Positions 25,794 through 34,392 of a DNA stretch of 64,000 bases are shown in pieces (positions within the stretch are counted from its first letter, which is position 1; each line of letters opens with the position of its first letter). The translations under genes and the position numbers were made by a program. Source of the stretch: Bacteroidota bacterium (GTDB lineage Bacteria > Bacteroidota > Bacteroidia > B-17B0 > Aurantibacillaceae); the NCBI GenBank assembly GCA_030684395.1, contig JAUXTT010000017.1:1-64000 (forward strand), read 5' to 3'. Below the pieces are notes generated by a model that saw only the letters and a list, made by a program, of their open reading frames with translations, made no database searches and was not told where the DNA came from.

Positions 25794-27173
25794 ATGCTTT
25801 TAATACGCGTAAATACTTTGTTTTTGCTACTGAGCCTACTGGTTATGAGTATGCCGGCACAAACAAAACCCGTTAAAACAACAAGGGTATTGTTTGTTTT
25901 TGACGCTTCCAACAGTATGAAATCTCAATACGATGGAAAACCCCGCATTGATCACGCCAAGGTATTATTTAACCGGCTTATAGATAGTTTAGCAAAACTA
26001 AAGAATTATGAATTTGCCCTCAGAATGTATGGTTCCACAGTAAAATACCCTCCGGGAGACTGTAACGATTCGAAATTAATTATCCCATTTAGTAAGAATA
26101 ATGTGGCAGCAATAAAGGCAAAAGTGGCCGCAGCAAAGCCTACGGGAATAACCCCAATAGAACATTCACTAACCCAGTCGGCCAACGATTTTCCGGATGT
26201 AAAAGCGGTAAATACAATTATTTTGATTACTGACGGGATTGAAGAATGTGGAGGTGATCCGTGTGCCGCAAAACAAAAGCTATACGAAAAAGGAATTATA
26301 TTTAAACCCTGCATTATTGGGATCGGCCTCACAAAAGAGCAAGCCAAATCTTTCGACTGTGTAGGGAATTACTTCAGTTATGAAGATAAAAATGCCTTTA
26401 CCGATGTAGTAAATGTGGTGAGTTCCCAACAAATGAACAAAACTTCGGTACAGGTTAATTTACTCGACCTTGGTGCAAAGCCCTTGGAAACTAATGTAAA
26501 TATGACCTTTTACGACGAAAAATCGGGCCAGGTTGTATACAATTATGTTCATTCAATGAATAAAACGGGCAACCCCGATACGGTATTACTGGATGAATTT
26601 AGAACTTATACATTAGTCGCTCACACCATTCCGCCTGTTCAAAAAACCGGAATTACACTCAACTCCGGGGTTCATAATATTATTGCTTTAGATGCTCCAC
26701 AGGGTTTGTTGGAAATTAAACGGGAAAAAGGGCTTTACAATTTTAATGAAAAAGTAAAGTGTGTTATTCGTAAAAGTGGAGATCCGGGCATCCTGAATGT
26801 GCAAACCTTCAATAACCCCGAAAAATATATTGTCGGGACATATGATGTGGAGGTGCTGACTTTGCCAAGAACCTATTTCAATGGTTTGAATATTAATCAA
26901 ACATTACTAAAAAGCTTGACCGTAGCGGATGCCGGACAACTTACCGTAAAGACAAAAGAAAGCGGGGATGGCTGTATTTTACTGGAAGAGAAAGGAGAAT
27001 TGAAATGGGTGTGTAATCTGGAGAATAAGAACCTTCAGCAGTTTAATTTGCAGCCCGGAAATTACCGGGTTACTTTCCGAACAAAATCACTCAAACAAAC
27101 CATTTATACTATCGAAAAAAAGTTTTCTGTGGTATCAAATGAGACTGTGGAGGTCAATCTTTTTTCCAATTGA
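25794..27173 (+). CDS. Secreted von Willebrand factor A domain protein
   Basis: A 459-residue exported protein. The signal peptide (about 1-23, MPAQ) is followed by a VWA domain (about 28-215) with a complete MIDAS: FDASNSM, a threonine in PTGITPIEHSL, and ITDGIEECGGD, so it should bind Mg2+ and a protein ligand. CysX-containing loops (ECGGDPC, CVGNYF) suggest disulfides. The rest (about 225-459) consists of beta-rich repeats without a recognised domain. The MIDAS layout resembles bacterial VWA proteins of the Ca-activated chloride-channel-like type. It is monocistronic. The partner is unknown. Confidence 0.83.
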   Translation: MLLIRVNTLFLLLSLLVMSMPAQTKPVKTTRVLFVFDASNSMKSQYDGKPRIDHAKVLFNRLIDSLAKLKNYEFALRMYGSTVKYPPGDCNDSKLIIPFSKNNVAAIKAKVAAAKPTGITPIEHSLTQSANDFPDVKAVNTIILITDGIEECGGDPCAAKQKLYEKGIIFKPCIIGIGLTKEQAKSFDCVGNYFSYEDKNAFTDVVNVVSSQQMNKTSVQVNLLDLGAKPLETNVNMTFYDEKSGQVVYNYVHSMNKTGNPDTVLLDEFRTYTLVAHTIPPVQKTGITLNSGVHNIIALDAPQGLLEIKREKGLYNFNEKVKCVIRKSGDPGILNVQTFNNPEKYIVGTYDVEVLTLPRTYFNGLNINQTLLKSLTVADAGQLTVKTKESGDGCILLEEKGELKWVCNLENKNLQQFNLQPGNYRVTFRTKSLKQTIYTIEKKFSVVSNETVEVNLFSN

Positions 27174-27276
27174 GCCGAAAACGAGCCAATTCTGCTAAAT
27201 AATGTGAAATCCACTACCGTTTAGCCCTAAAAAACGCACGAATCTGTAATAGCTGTGGCACATTCATTATTCTTTT

Positions 27277-27284
27277 TAATTTTG
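27277..27284 (+). promoter_or_regulatory. Candidate -7 box for the TolC gene
   Basis: TAATTTTG matches TAnnTTTG and is 20 nt from the ATG. No clear -33 element is present. Confidence 0.35.
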
Positions 27285-27304
27285 TGTGATTAAAATCCTT
27301 TCCT

Positions 27305-28720
27305 ATGTTTAAACGGTCATTTTTATTGCTTAGTTGTTTTTTTACTTTGGGTCTTTCCGCTCAGCAAGGTTGGAGTTTACAACAATGTATTGAACACGCC
27401 TTTAAAAATAACATCAGTATTTTACAATCTGATGTAAACAGCAAAATAAGTGAGGTAAGTTATAACCAAAGTAAAGCGAATATCCTTCCAACACTAAATG
27501 CAGGAGCCACTCATACTTACAATATTGGTAAAACAATTGACCGGTACACCAATACATTTGCCGATGCTGCCGTCTTGTCACAAAACTTTTATTTAGGTAC
27601 TCAGGTTACTTTATGGAGCGGCCTAACCCAATACAACACCATTAAACAAAATCAATACACTTATTTGGCTGCAAAGGAAACGGTTGAACAACGTAAGAAT
27701 GACCTTGCTTTGAATGTTGCCACCAATTTTTTACAGGTTATTTACAATGAGGAAATGATAAAAATTGCCCAGAGTCAGTACGATATGAGCAAAGAGCAAC
27801 TGGATCGTACTATAAAATTAGTTGAAGCCGGTTCATTAGCAAAGAGCAACGAATATGATGTGAAGGCACAATTGGCAAACGATGATTTTACCTTAGTAAG
27901 TGCAAAAAATAATTACGGTCTTGCCATGTTGAGTTTAAAACAATTATTGAACCTGGACACATTAAATAGTTTCGCAATAGCTAAACCCGACTTTAGTGAA
28001 CCGGATGCAAATATTGCAAACATTAGTGTGTATGAAGTGTATCAAACAGCCTTAAAAAACCAGCACAATATAAAAAGTGCGGAATTTAGTTTATTATCTT
28101 CCGAAAAATCTTTAGCCGCAGCAAGAGGTAGAATTAGCCCTACTTTGTCATTCAGTGGTTCAATTGGAACAGGTTATTCAGGCCTGGGGCAACGAGTAGT
28201 GAGTTATACTCCTACCGGATTGTACAATGTGTATGCTACAAGCGGAGGAGTTCCCGTTATGGACCCAACAGAGATTTCAGTTCCAAATTTGGAAAAAACA
28301 CCTTTTGCAGATCAGTTTAAAGATAACGTGAATAAGAGTTTGGGCTTTACTTTAAATGTTCCTTTGTTTAATGGACTATCAACGTATTCGTCGGTAAAAA
28401 CTGCACAGTTACAATCTCTGAATGCAAAATACACTTACGATCTCACAAAGCAGCAATTATTTAAAACCATTTCTCAGGCACATGCCGATGCCCAGGCTTC
28501 GTTTAATAAATACAATTCTGCAAAGCTGGCTCAGGATGCGGCAGAACAATCATTTACTTATGCAAAACAAAAATATGATGTTGGGGCAATCAGCGCATTT
28601 GAATTTAATTCGGCAAAAAACCGCTTATTAAAATCGCAATCAGATGTGTTGAATTCAAAATATGATTATATCTTTAAACTAAAAGTATTGGATTTTTATC
28701 AGGGTAAGCCTTTGTATTAA
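27305..28720 (+). CDS. TolC-family outer-membrane efflux protein
   Basis: A 471-residue protein with a signal peptide (to AQQ at about 20) and the two-fold repeated OEP architecture of TolC: WSLQQCIEHAFKNNISILQSD opens the first half, and long helices rich in Ala, Gln and Asn form the periplasmic tunnel. It should be a trimeric outer-membrane duct. The next gene encodes a periplasmic adaptor, but no inner-membrane pump gene follows, so the pump must be encoded elsewhere. A CACAGAG-type repeat (28726-28794) separates it from the adaptor gene. Confidence 0.92.
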   Translation: MFKRSFLLLSCFFTLGLSAQQGWSLQQCIEHAFKNNISILQSDVNSKISEVSYNQSKANILPTLNAGATHTYNIGKTIDRYTNTFADAAVLSQNFYLGTQVTLWSGLTQYNTIKQNQYTYLAAKETVEQRKNDLALNVATNFLQVIYNEEMIKIAQSQYDMSKEQLDRTIKLVEAGSLAKSNEYDVKAQLANDDFTLVSAKNNYGLAMLSLKQLLNLDTLNSFAIAKPDFSEPDANIANISVYEVYQTALKNQHNIKSAEFSLLSSEKSLAAARGRISPTLSFSGSIGTGYSGLGQRVVSYTPTGLYNVYATSGGVPVMDPTEISVPNLEKTPFADQFKDNVNKSLGFTLNVPLFNGLSTYSSVKTAQLQSLNAKYTYDLTKQQLFKTISQAHADAQASFNKYNSAKLAQDAAEQSFTYAKQKYDVGAISAFEFNSAKNRLLKSQSDVLNSKYDYIFKLKVLDFYQGKPLY

Positions 28721-28725
28721 TAATT

Positions 28726-28794
28726 CACCTCATAGAGACGAATGACATAGAGCTTATAATAATCAAACACTGTGTTCTCTGTTTCTCTGTGGTG
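28726..28794. repeat. CACAGAG-family inverted repeat, copy B
   Basis: The left arm CACCTCATAGAGACGAATGA (from 28726) and the right arm ending TTTCTCTGTGGTG (to 28794) pair imperfectly around a short AT-rich loop. It lies between the TolC and adaptor genes and may modulate read-through. Confidence 0.65.
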
Positions 28795-28858
28795 CAAAAA
28801 ACTACCACGAAGTAGCATTGATACCAATAAGGATAATAAATTATTAAATCAATAAATC

Positions 28859-30211
28859 ATGAAAAAAGTAATTTGGATAGTAATAAGTGGCTTAGTGATT
28901 TTGATCCCTGTTCTTCTTGTTAAGAAATGCGGGAGCAACGAAATTATTTCGGTAAGCGTTGAAAAACCTGCTAAAAGAAGCATCACTGAATTTGTTAGTG
29001 CTAATGGAAAGATCCAGCCGGAAGTGGAATTAAAAATCACTTCAGATGTTTCGGGTGAAATTATTGAAATGTTTGTAAAAGAAGGTGATGCGGTTACCAA
29101 AGGGCAATTACTTTGCCGTATAAGACCTGACATTTATGAATCTGCAATGGACAGGGTGAATGCAGCAGTAAACAGTTCAAAGTCAAATTTACAAAATACC
29201 AAAGCGCAATTAGACCAGGCAAAGGCAAATCTGGCTAATGCAACTTCATCTTACAATAGAAATAAAAAATTGTTTGATCAGGGAACTATTTCTCAGGCTG
29301 AGTATGATGTAGCAAAAGCGCAATACGAAAGTGCAGTAGCTACCGTAAAGTCGGCTGAGGAAACGGTAAAGTCAGCTGAGTTCAATATTAATAGTGCACA
29401 GGCATCATACAAAGAAGCAAATGAAAACCTGGTAAAAACAATGATCTATGCTCCCGTTAGCGGAACCGTTTCTAAATTAAATGTGGAGAAGGGGGAAAGA
29501 GTACAAGGAGTACAGGGATTTCAGGGAACAGAGATTATGCGCCTGGCAAACCTCAATGAAATGGAAGTGAATGTAGAAGTAAACGAGAATGATATTATTC
29601 GTGTTAAGAAAAACGATACCACATTAATTGAAGTAGACGCGTACAAGGATCGTAAATTTAAAGGCATTGTTACAGAGATCGCAAACAGCGCTAACACAAC
29701 CGGAATTACAGCCGATCAGGTTACTAATTTTGCGGTGAAGATCCGCGTTCTACAGGAATCGTATAAAGATTTGATTAAAGAAAACAGTCCTGCACCTTTT
29801 AGGCCCGGAATGAGTGCAACGGTGGAGATCCAAACGAAAAAAGTAAACAATGTGTTATCGGTTCCAATTATGGCAGTTACTACACGTGTTGATTCTTCAC
29901 AAATTAAAAAAGAAGAGGATTTAACTTCAGAGGTAGGCGGAGTGGTTATAACCAATAACCTTGAAGAAAAAGAAAAAACAAAAAAGGAAGTAAAAGCTGA
30001 TCAAGTGGTTTTTGTGGTGAGAGACGGGAAAGCAAAAAAAATAAAGGTAAAAACCGGCATTCAGGATAACGACTATATTGAAATTACAGAAGGCTTAAAC
30101 GCTAATGATGAGGTAGTGTCTTCACCTTACGGGGCAATCAGTAAAAAATTAAAAGATGATACTGCTGTTCAGATAAAGGATAAAGATAAGTTGTTTGCTG
30201 AGAAGGAATAG
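28859..30211 (+). CDS. MacA/HlyD-type periplasmic adaptor subunit
   Basis: A 450-residue adaptor anchored by one N-terminal helix (VIWIVISGLVILIPVLLV). It has split biotinyl-lipoyl halves (about 55-90 SGEIIEMFVKEGDAVTKGQLL; about 195-215 MIYAPVSGTVSKLNVEKGERV), a long coiled-coil hairpin (about 95-190) that contacts TolC, and beta-barrel and membrane-proximal domains. A Lys/Glu-rich insertion (about 355-385) is unusual for the family. It works with the TolC protein upstream; the MacB-like pump is absent here. It is distinct from the second adaptor at 56783. Confidence 0.9.
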   Translation: MKKVIWIVISGLVILIPVLLVKKCGSNEIISVSVEKPAKRSITEFVSANGKIQPEVELKITSDVSGEIIEMFVKEGDAVTKGQLLCRIRPDIYESAMDRVNAAVNSSKSNLQNTKAQLDQAKANLANATSSYNRNKKLFDQGTISQAEYDVAKAQYESAVATVKSAEETVKSAEFNINSAQASYKEANENLVKTMIYAPVSGTVSKLNVEKGERVQGVQGFQGTEIMRLANLNEMEVNVEVNENDIIRVKKNDTTLIEVDAYKDRKFKGIVTEIANSANTTGITADQVTNFAVKIRVLQESYKDLIKENSPAPFRPGMSATVEIQTKKVNNVLSVPIMAVTTRVDSSQIKKEEDLTSEVGGVVITNNLEEKEKTKKEVKADQVVFVVRDGKAKKIKVKTGIQDNDYIEITEGLNANDEVVSSPYGAISKKLKDDTAVQIKDKDKLFAEKE

Positions 30212-30270
30212 CTTCGGCTTCGCTCAGCCACCTTTGATCTCGGAATTATCGGTCGCTTCGGCGTTGCTCA
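30211..30270. repeat. Tandem GCTTCGGC-type repeat pair
   Basis: GCTTCGGCTTCGCTCA (30211-30226) and GCTTCGGCGTTGCTCA (30255-30270) match at 14 of 16 positions, 44 bp apart, just after the adaptor stop. The higher G+C contrasts with the flanks. Similar direct pairs are familiar from intergenic regions of Bacteroidota, but I cannot name the element. Confidence 0.5.
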
Positions 30271-30293
30271 ACTAATTAATATTAAAAAATACA

Positions 30294-30340
30294 CTTTACT
30301 CCGTGTGCCTCTGTGCTCTCTGTGTCTCCGTGGTAAAAAA
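30294..30340. repeat. CACAGAG-family repeat, copy C (one arm only)
   Basis: A single arm with the family pattern (GCCTCTGTGCTCTCTGTG ... TCCGTGGTAAAAAA). The complementary left arm is missing, where the GCTTCGGC pair is found instead. It stands directly before tsaB. Confidence 0.55.
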
Positions 30341-30351
30341 AACAAAACGAA

Positions 30352-31026
30352 ATGCCCAACATTCTCTGTATAGAAACTTCTACTACCATGTGTTCCGTTG
30401 CGCTTTGCAATGAGAATGAAGTTATTGCTTTTAAAGAAGCGAATGAAGGATATACACATGCCGAAAATCTTCACGTTTTTATTGATGAGGTATTGAAGCA
30501 ATCAGGTATTGCTAAAAAAGATATTAATGCAATAGCCGTGGGAAAAGGCCCGGGAAGCTATACCGGATTACGAATAGGAGTAAGTGCAGCCAAGGGAATG
30601 GCCTATGCATTGAATATTCCATTAATCTCAGTGAACACACTTTTTAATATGGCTTTGAAAGTAAAGCAACAGTTCATACAAAAAGAGGTTTTATTTTGCC
30701 CGATGCTGGATGCGAGAAGAATGGAAGTTTACACTGCGACCTATGGCAGAGTTCTTCAGGATGTTACACCAACCCGGGCTTTAGTAATTGATGAAAACAG
30801 TGTTTCTCAATTTGAAAAAAGTAAACACTACATTTTTTTTGGCGATGGAATGCCAAAGTGTAAAGAGCTTTTATCAAAGATTCCGAATGCTGATTTTATC
30901 GAAAATATTTTCCCTTCTGCGATCACTATGAACGAATATGCGATCCTGCAATATGGCAATCAGAAATTCGAGAATGTTGCTTATTTCGAACCTTTTTATT
31001 TGAAGGAGTTTTTCACCGGAAAATAA
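30352..31026 (+). CDS. tsaB: tRNA threonylcarbamoyladenosine biosynthesis protein TsaB
   Basis: A 224-residue ASKHA-fold protein that scaffolds TsaD and TsaE in the synthesis of t6A37 in ANN-decoding tRNAs. The N-terminal ILCIETSTTMCSVAL and the strongly conserved VGKGPGSYTGLRIGVSAAKGMA (about 64-85) identify it, with MLDARRMEVYTA at about 117. Length is normal. It is an essential housekeeping gene and has no functional neighbour. Confidence 0.95.
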   Translation: MPNILCIETSTTMCSVALCNENEVIAFKEANEGYTHAENLHVFIDEVLKQSGIAKKDINAIAVGKGPGSYTGLRIGVSAAKGMAYALNIPLISVNTLFNMALKVKQQFIQKEVLFCPMLDARRMEVYTATYGRVLQDVTPTRALVIDENSVSQFEKSKHYIFFGDGMPKCKELLSKIPNADFIENIFPSAITMNEYAILQYGNQKFENVAYFEPFYLKEFFTGK

Positions 31027-31040
31027 ATCCGAATAGTTTT

Positions 31041-31102
31041 AATGACACAGACTCAATACACTTTCTTTGCGTAAACCTTTGTGAGCCTTTGTGGTTAAAA
31101 AA
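31041..31102. repeat. CTTTGTG-type repeat, copy D (one arm)
   Basis: A single arm with three spaced CTTTG units (CTTTGCG, CTTTGTG, CTTTGTGG) between tsaB and the zinc-ribbon gene. It is a sequence variant of the arms seen at 31520-31628. Confidence 0.5.
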
Positions 31103-31129
31103 CTATTATCTTAGCTTAAAATAAATTTT

Positions 31130-31507
31130 ATGGCAGAAGAACGTAAATGCCCTGAATGTGGAGAAAAAATAATTGGAAGAGCAGATAAAAAATTCTGCTC
31201 AGACGAATGCCGGAATAATTTTAATAACCGTCAGAATAGCGACATTGTTAATGTAGTTCGTAATACCAATAATATTTTAAGAAAGAACAGAAGGATCCTC
31301 GAAGAATTGGCGCCTGAAGGAAAATCAAAAGTGCATAAAAACAAACTGAACGAAAAGGGATTTAACTTTACTTATTTTACCAACTTATATAAAACACAAA
31401 AAGGAAGTGTGTATCACTATTGTTACGAATATGGTTATCTTCCGCTAGAACACGATTTTTATTTGATAGTGTGCAATAATAAAAACGAACCGGCACAAGC
31501 AAACTAA
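31130..31507 (+). CDS. Small zinc-ribbon protein (DUF2116-like), conserved hypothetical
   Basis: A 125-residue cytoplasmic protein. The N-terminus holds a treble-clef/zinc-ribbon with four cysteines (CPECGEKI ... FCSDECRNNFNNR), as in DUF2116. A helical segment rich in Asn and Arg follows, then a beta-rich C-terminus (GFNFTYFTNLYKTQ, YHYCYEYGYLPLEHDFYLIV) that I do not recognise. Metal and possibly nucleic-acid binding is inferred from the ribbon. It is flanked on both sides by dispersed repeats. Confidence 0.75.
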   Translation: MAEERKCPECGEKIIGRADKKFCSDECRNNFNNRQNSDIVNVVRNTNNILRKNRRILEELAPEGKSKVHKNKLNEKGFNFTYFTNLYKTQKGSVYHYCYEYGYLPLEHDFYLIVCNNKNEPAQAN

Positions 31508-31519
31508 ATGGGCGACACT

Positions 31520-31628
31520 AACCACAAAGAACACAAAGTATGCACAAAGAACACAAAGTTTTTAAAATAGTTCTTAGCGTTCTTCGTGCCATCCCGATAG
31601 CTATTGGGACTTTGTGAACTTTGTGGTT
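31520..31628. repeat. CTTTGTG-family inverted repeat, copy E, interrupted by CCCGATAGCTATTGGG
   Basis: The left arm (31520-31558) starts AACCACAAAGAACACAAAG; the right arm (31573-31628) ends CTTTGTGAACTTTGTGGTT, the inverted match. The right arm contains an extra block with the palindrome CCCGATAGCTATTGGG (31593-31608). The intact left arm has only AT at that point. Confidence 0.75.
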
Positions 31629-31667
31629 TACCTGCAAATAAAAAAGATATTATTTCGTTAAACAAAA

Positions 31668-33407
31668 ATGAGAGCCACATCACATCCGATATATTTTCTT
31701 TGCCTGATGTGCTTCACTTTTTTTTCCTATGCTCAAAGCGGAGTAACACTTCGATTGGTAAATAACGGGTCAAATAAAGTAGTAGATAAAATCAAAATAA
31801 AATCACATTACTCTAATGTTGAAGCTGTAAAAAAGGAATTAAAAAACGTCATCAGCTTTTTACAAAACGACGGATACCTTTTGGTTTCTCTTGATAGTGT
31901 TACAACTATTGGAAATACCCAAACAGCTTTTGTAAATGCGGGAGATAAATTTAAATGGGGGAAACTCCGCATTAAGCCTGCCGATAAAAATCTGGTGAGT
32001 GAATGTGGTTTAAGCGAGAAATTATATTCGCAAACAATTTTTAAACCTTCAACATTTGCTTCTGTTTACAACAAACTACTCACTTACCTCGAAAATAACG
32101 GGTATCCTTTTGCTACCATTGGTTTTGATAGTATTGAGATAAAGCAGGAAGAGATTTCGGCCTTGCTCAGTATTAAGAAAAATAAATTCATCCGGCTCGA
32201 TAGTGTAATTCAATTTGAAAAAGAAATTACTTCTTACAATTTTCTCTCTCATTACCTTCAAATAAAAGAAGGGATGCCATATAACGAAAAGCGAATAAGG
32301 GAGATCAGTCAAAAGTTAAGACAACTACCTTTCCTGTTGGAAAAGAGGAGCCCCGAAATGCGGATCACAGATAAATATGGTAAGCTTTATTTGTTCCTCG
32401 ATAAAAAAAACGCATCGCAATTTGATGGAATCGTTGGTTTACTACCCGATGCAAAAGGCAAAACGATTTTTACAGGTGATCTCAAAATTAAACTGTACAA
32501 CAATGTTTTTAAAGCAGGAGAATTGCTGGAGTTGAACTTCCGTCGTTTGCAATCACAAACACAGGATATTACCATAAAGGCCAATTACCCTTATTTGTTC
32601 CGAACACCGATTGGGACAGATTATACTTTAAAGATCTATAGAAAAGACACTACCTTTTTAGATGTACAAAACAATATAGGATTGCAGTATTATTTCAGCG
32701 GATTGAATAACATTAAAGTATTTTACAAACAACGTGTCTCCAGTTTACTTTCCACTTCCGGTTTAGAAACAAGTACTACGCTGCCCGATTACGCTGATGT
32801 ATCAACTTCTTCATATGGAGTGGGAGTTACATTCGAACGATTAGATTATAAATTTAATCCTCGCAAAGGGATAAGCATTTCCGTAAACGGATCAGCGGGT
32901 AATCGTAAAATAAAAAAGAACGCACGATTGCAGGATGTTGTTTATACAGGAGTAAAATTATTCTCCGCGCAATATCAGGGAGAGGCAACCATTAATGCTT
33001 ATGTTCCTTTTGGAAAAAGAAGTTGCATAAGACTTGGACTTCAAAGTGCAGGTGTTTACTCTGATCAAATCTTCAGGAACGAGTTGATCAGGATTGGTGG
33101 ATTAAAAACATTGAGAGGTTTTGATGAAGAATCTATTTACGCCAGTTCGTTTGTGATTCCAACTGTTGAGTATCGTTTTTTGTTTGAGCAAAATTCGGCA
33201 CTGCTATTATTTGCAGAAGGGGCCTGGTACGAAAACAACAGCGTAAAAACCTATGTAAACGACATGCCTTACAGTGTTGGAGCCGGTATGAACTTTGAAA
33301 CCAAGGCCGGAATATTTTCATTGAACTATGCATTAGGCAGCCAGTTTGGAAATCCTTTTGATTTCAGATCAGGGAAAATCCATTTTGGAATTGTGAATGT
33401 GTTTTAG
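31668..33407 (+). CDS. BamA/TamA-like Omp85 outer-membrane protein
   Basis: A 579-residue outer-membrane protein. A signal peptide (to about residue 22, YAQ) precedes two or three POTRA-like modules (about 25-235, for example VEAVKKELKNVISFLQNDGYLL) and a C-terminal 16-stranded barrel of the bacterial surface antigen (D15) type from about 250. The barrel includes the conserved RIGGLKTLRGFDEESIYAS, and the final residue is Phe, as in the beta-signal read by BamA. It is shorter than BamA itself (about 800), so a TamA- or FpIA-like role in secretion or assembly is more likely. The gene is monocistronic. Confidence 0.85.
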   Translation: MRATSHPIYFLCLMCFTFFSYAQSGVTLRLVNNGSNKVVDKIKIKSHYSNVEAVKKELKNVISFLQNDGYLLVSLDSVTTIGNTQTAFVNAGDKFKWGKLRIKPADKNLVSECGLSEKLYSQTIFKPSTFASVYNKLLTYLENNGYPFATIGFDSIEIKQEEISALLSIKKNKFIRLDSVIQFEKEITSYNFLSHYLQIKEGMPYNEKRIREISQKLRQLPFLLEKRSPEMRITDKYGKLYLFLDKKNASQFDGIVGLLPDAKGKTIFTGDLKIKLYNNVFKAGELLELNFRRLQSQTQDITIKANYPYLFRTPIGTDYTLKIYRKDTTFLDVQNNIGLQYYFSGLNNIKVFYKQRVSSLLSTSGLETSTTLPDYADVSTSSYGVGVTFERLDYKFNPRKGISISVNGSAGNRKIKKNARLQDVVYTGVKLFSAQYQGEATINAYVPFGKRSCIRLGLQSAGVYSDQIFRNELIRIGGLKTLRGFDEESIYASSFVIPTVEYRFLFEQNSALLLFAEGAWYENNSVKTYVNDMPYSVGAGMNFETKAGIFSLNYALGSQFGNPFDFRSGKIHFGIVNVF

Positions 33408-33645
33408 TAGATAAAACAACAAAGGCTGCCCACGCATTTTTTAAGCAAAAACTTTACAAAAAGCCCGAAATTTAGCACCGCCCTGTAAGTAGCGTAGACC
33501 CTATAAGTGTTTAAGTATTGAAAAGAACTTGCAAGATTGTGTAATACTAAGCCACAACCGGATAGTATGAAATAGGTGGTTATAGTTAAATAGGTAGTAG
33601 AAATGAAAAAAATCAAAAACCAAGCCCATACTTCAATCTAAAACC

Positions 33646-34161
33646 TCACATTATCTCCTTCTTCTCCCTATTATACCTCATCATTTCTCCATAATCCATT
33701 TTATTTGCAAAGGCATGCAGACACTGCGCAATTCGTTTAGCCTTAGTTTCAGGAGTTTTAGCACTTTCAATCCATTTCGAATAATAGTGCTGATGAGATT
33801 TAGGGAGGCTTTCAAAATATTTTTTTGCTTCTTTATCGTCTTTCAAACAAATCAGCATGTCTTCTGATAAAGTAAGCTCTGCAGTATCTTCTTCCAGTTT
33901 TAAAACTACCACATCATCTTTTTGTTTTTTGATGGCTTTCCGCATCTCACCATTGATGGGCAAAATAAAATCTCCTTCTCCCATTGGGATCAAAGCAACT
34001 TTGCTTAAAGTGTAATTATCCAGCTTACCTTTTACACGGAACGATTTTTTCATTCCCGGTTTTAGTTTACGAATGATCTCTTCCGGAACTTCAACATAAG
34101 TCCAGCCGGTTTTTTCGCACTTCTTGTCAAACTTTAAAAGTGTCGCTTTAAATTGGATCAT
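33646..34161 (-). CDS. DUF1905 / YdeI (OmdA) family protein
   Basis: A 171-residue cytoplasmic protein. The N-terminal DUF1905 beta-barrel (about 1-80: FKATLLKFDKKCEKTGWTYVEVPEEI, then LPINGEMRKAIKKQ) is fused to a bacteriocin-protection YdeI/OmdA domain (about 110-171: YFESLPKSHQHYYSKWIESAKTPETKAKRI). The fusion is common in Bacteroidota. Biochemical function is unknown; the 'OmpD-associated' name comes from an indirect observation in enterobacteria. Its start region abuts the interrupted repeat at 34168. Confidence 0.85.
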   Translation of the reverse strand: MIQFKATLLKFDKKCEKTGWTYVEVPEEIIRKLKPGMKKSFRVKGKLDNYTLSKVALIPMGEGDFILPINGEMRKAIKKQKDDVVVLKLEEDTAELTLSEDMLICLKDDKEAKKYFESLPKSHQHYYSKWIESAKTPETKAKRIAQCLHAFANKMDYGEMMRYNREKKEIM

Positions 34162-34167
34162 GATGTT

Positions 34168-34310
34168 TCCCGCAGTCCCGATAGCTATCGGGATCGCGGA
34201 TTTTTTTATACAAATACTAAAGTATAAAATTCAGGTAATGTAAGCAAATTGTCTCTGCGAAAATCTGTGCGATCCCCGCCCGACTGAACGTCGTTCGGAC
34301 GGGTGCGGGA
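34168..34310. repeat. CCCGCAGAT-family inverted repeat, copy F, with two different palindromes
   Basis: The left arm (34168-34205) and right arm (34252-34310) are inverted versions of one repeat, related to copy G at 35563-35662. The left arm is split by TCCCGATAGCTATCGGGA (34176-34193). The right arm is split at the equivalent site by a different palindrome-like block of about 30 bp (34272-34301; CCCGCCCGACTGAACGTCG with TTCGGACGGG). Confidence 0.75.
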
Positions 34311-34392
34311 GCTTTTTAGTTAGTAACCCTTTGAAAAGTCGGAGGAATTAATTCGTCTCTTTTTCTTATTTTTAAACAAACAATATTTTTGT

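Noticed and set aside
33404-33616. 70-codon minus-strand frame behind the Omp85 gene
   Set aside because: Low-complexity hydrophobic translation, overlapping the Omp85 stop; no evidence that it is a gene.
34384-34391. TATTTTTG as the promoter of the aminotransferase gene
   Set aside because: It ends one base before the ATG, so transcription would start inside the conserved N-terminal coding region; there is also no -33 element.
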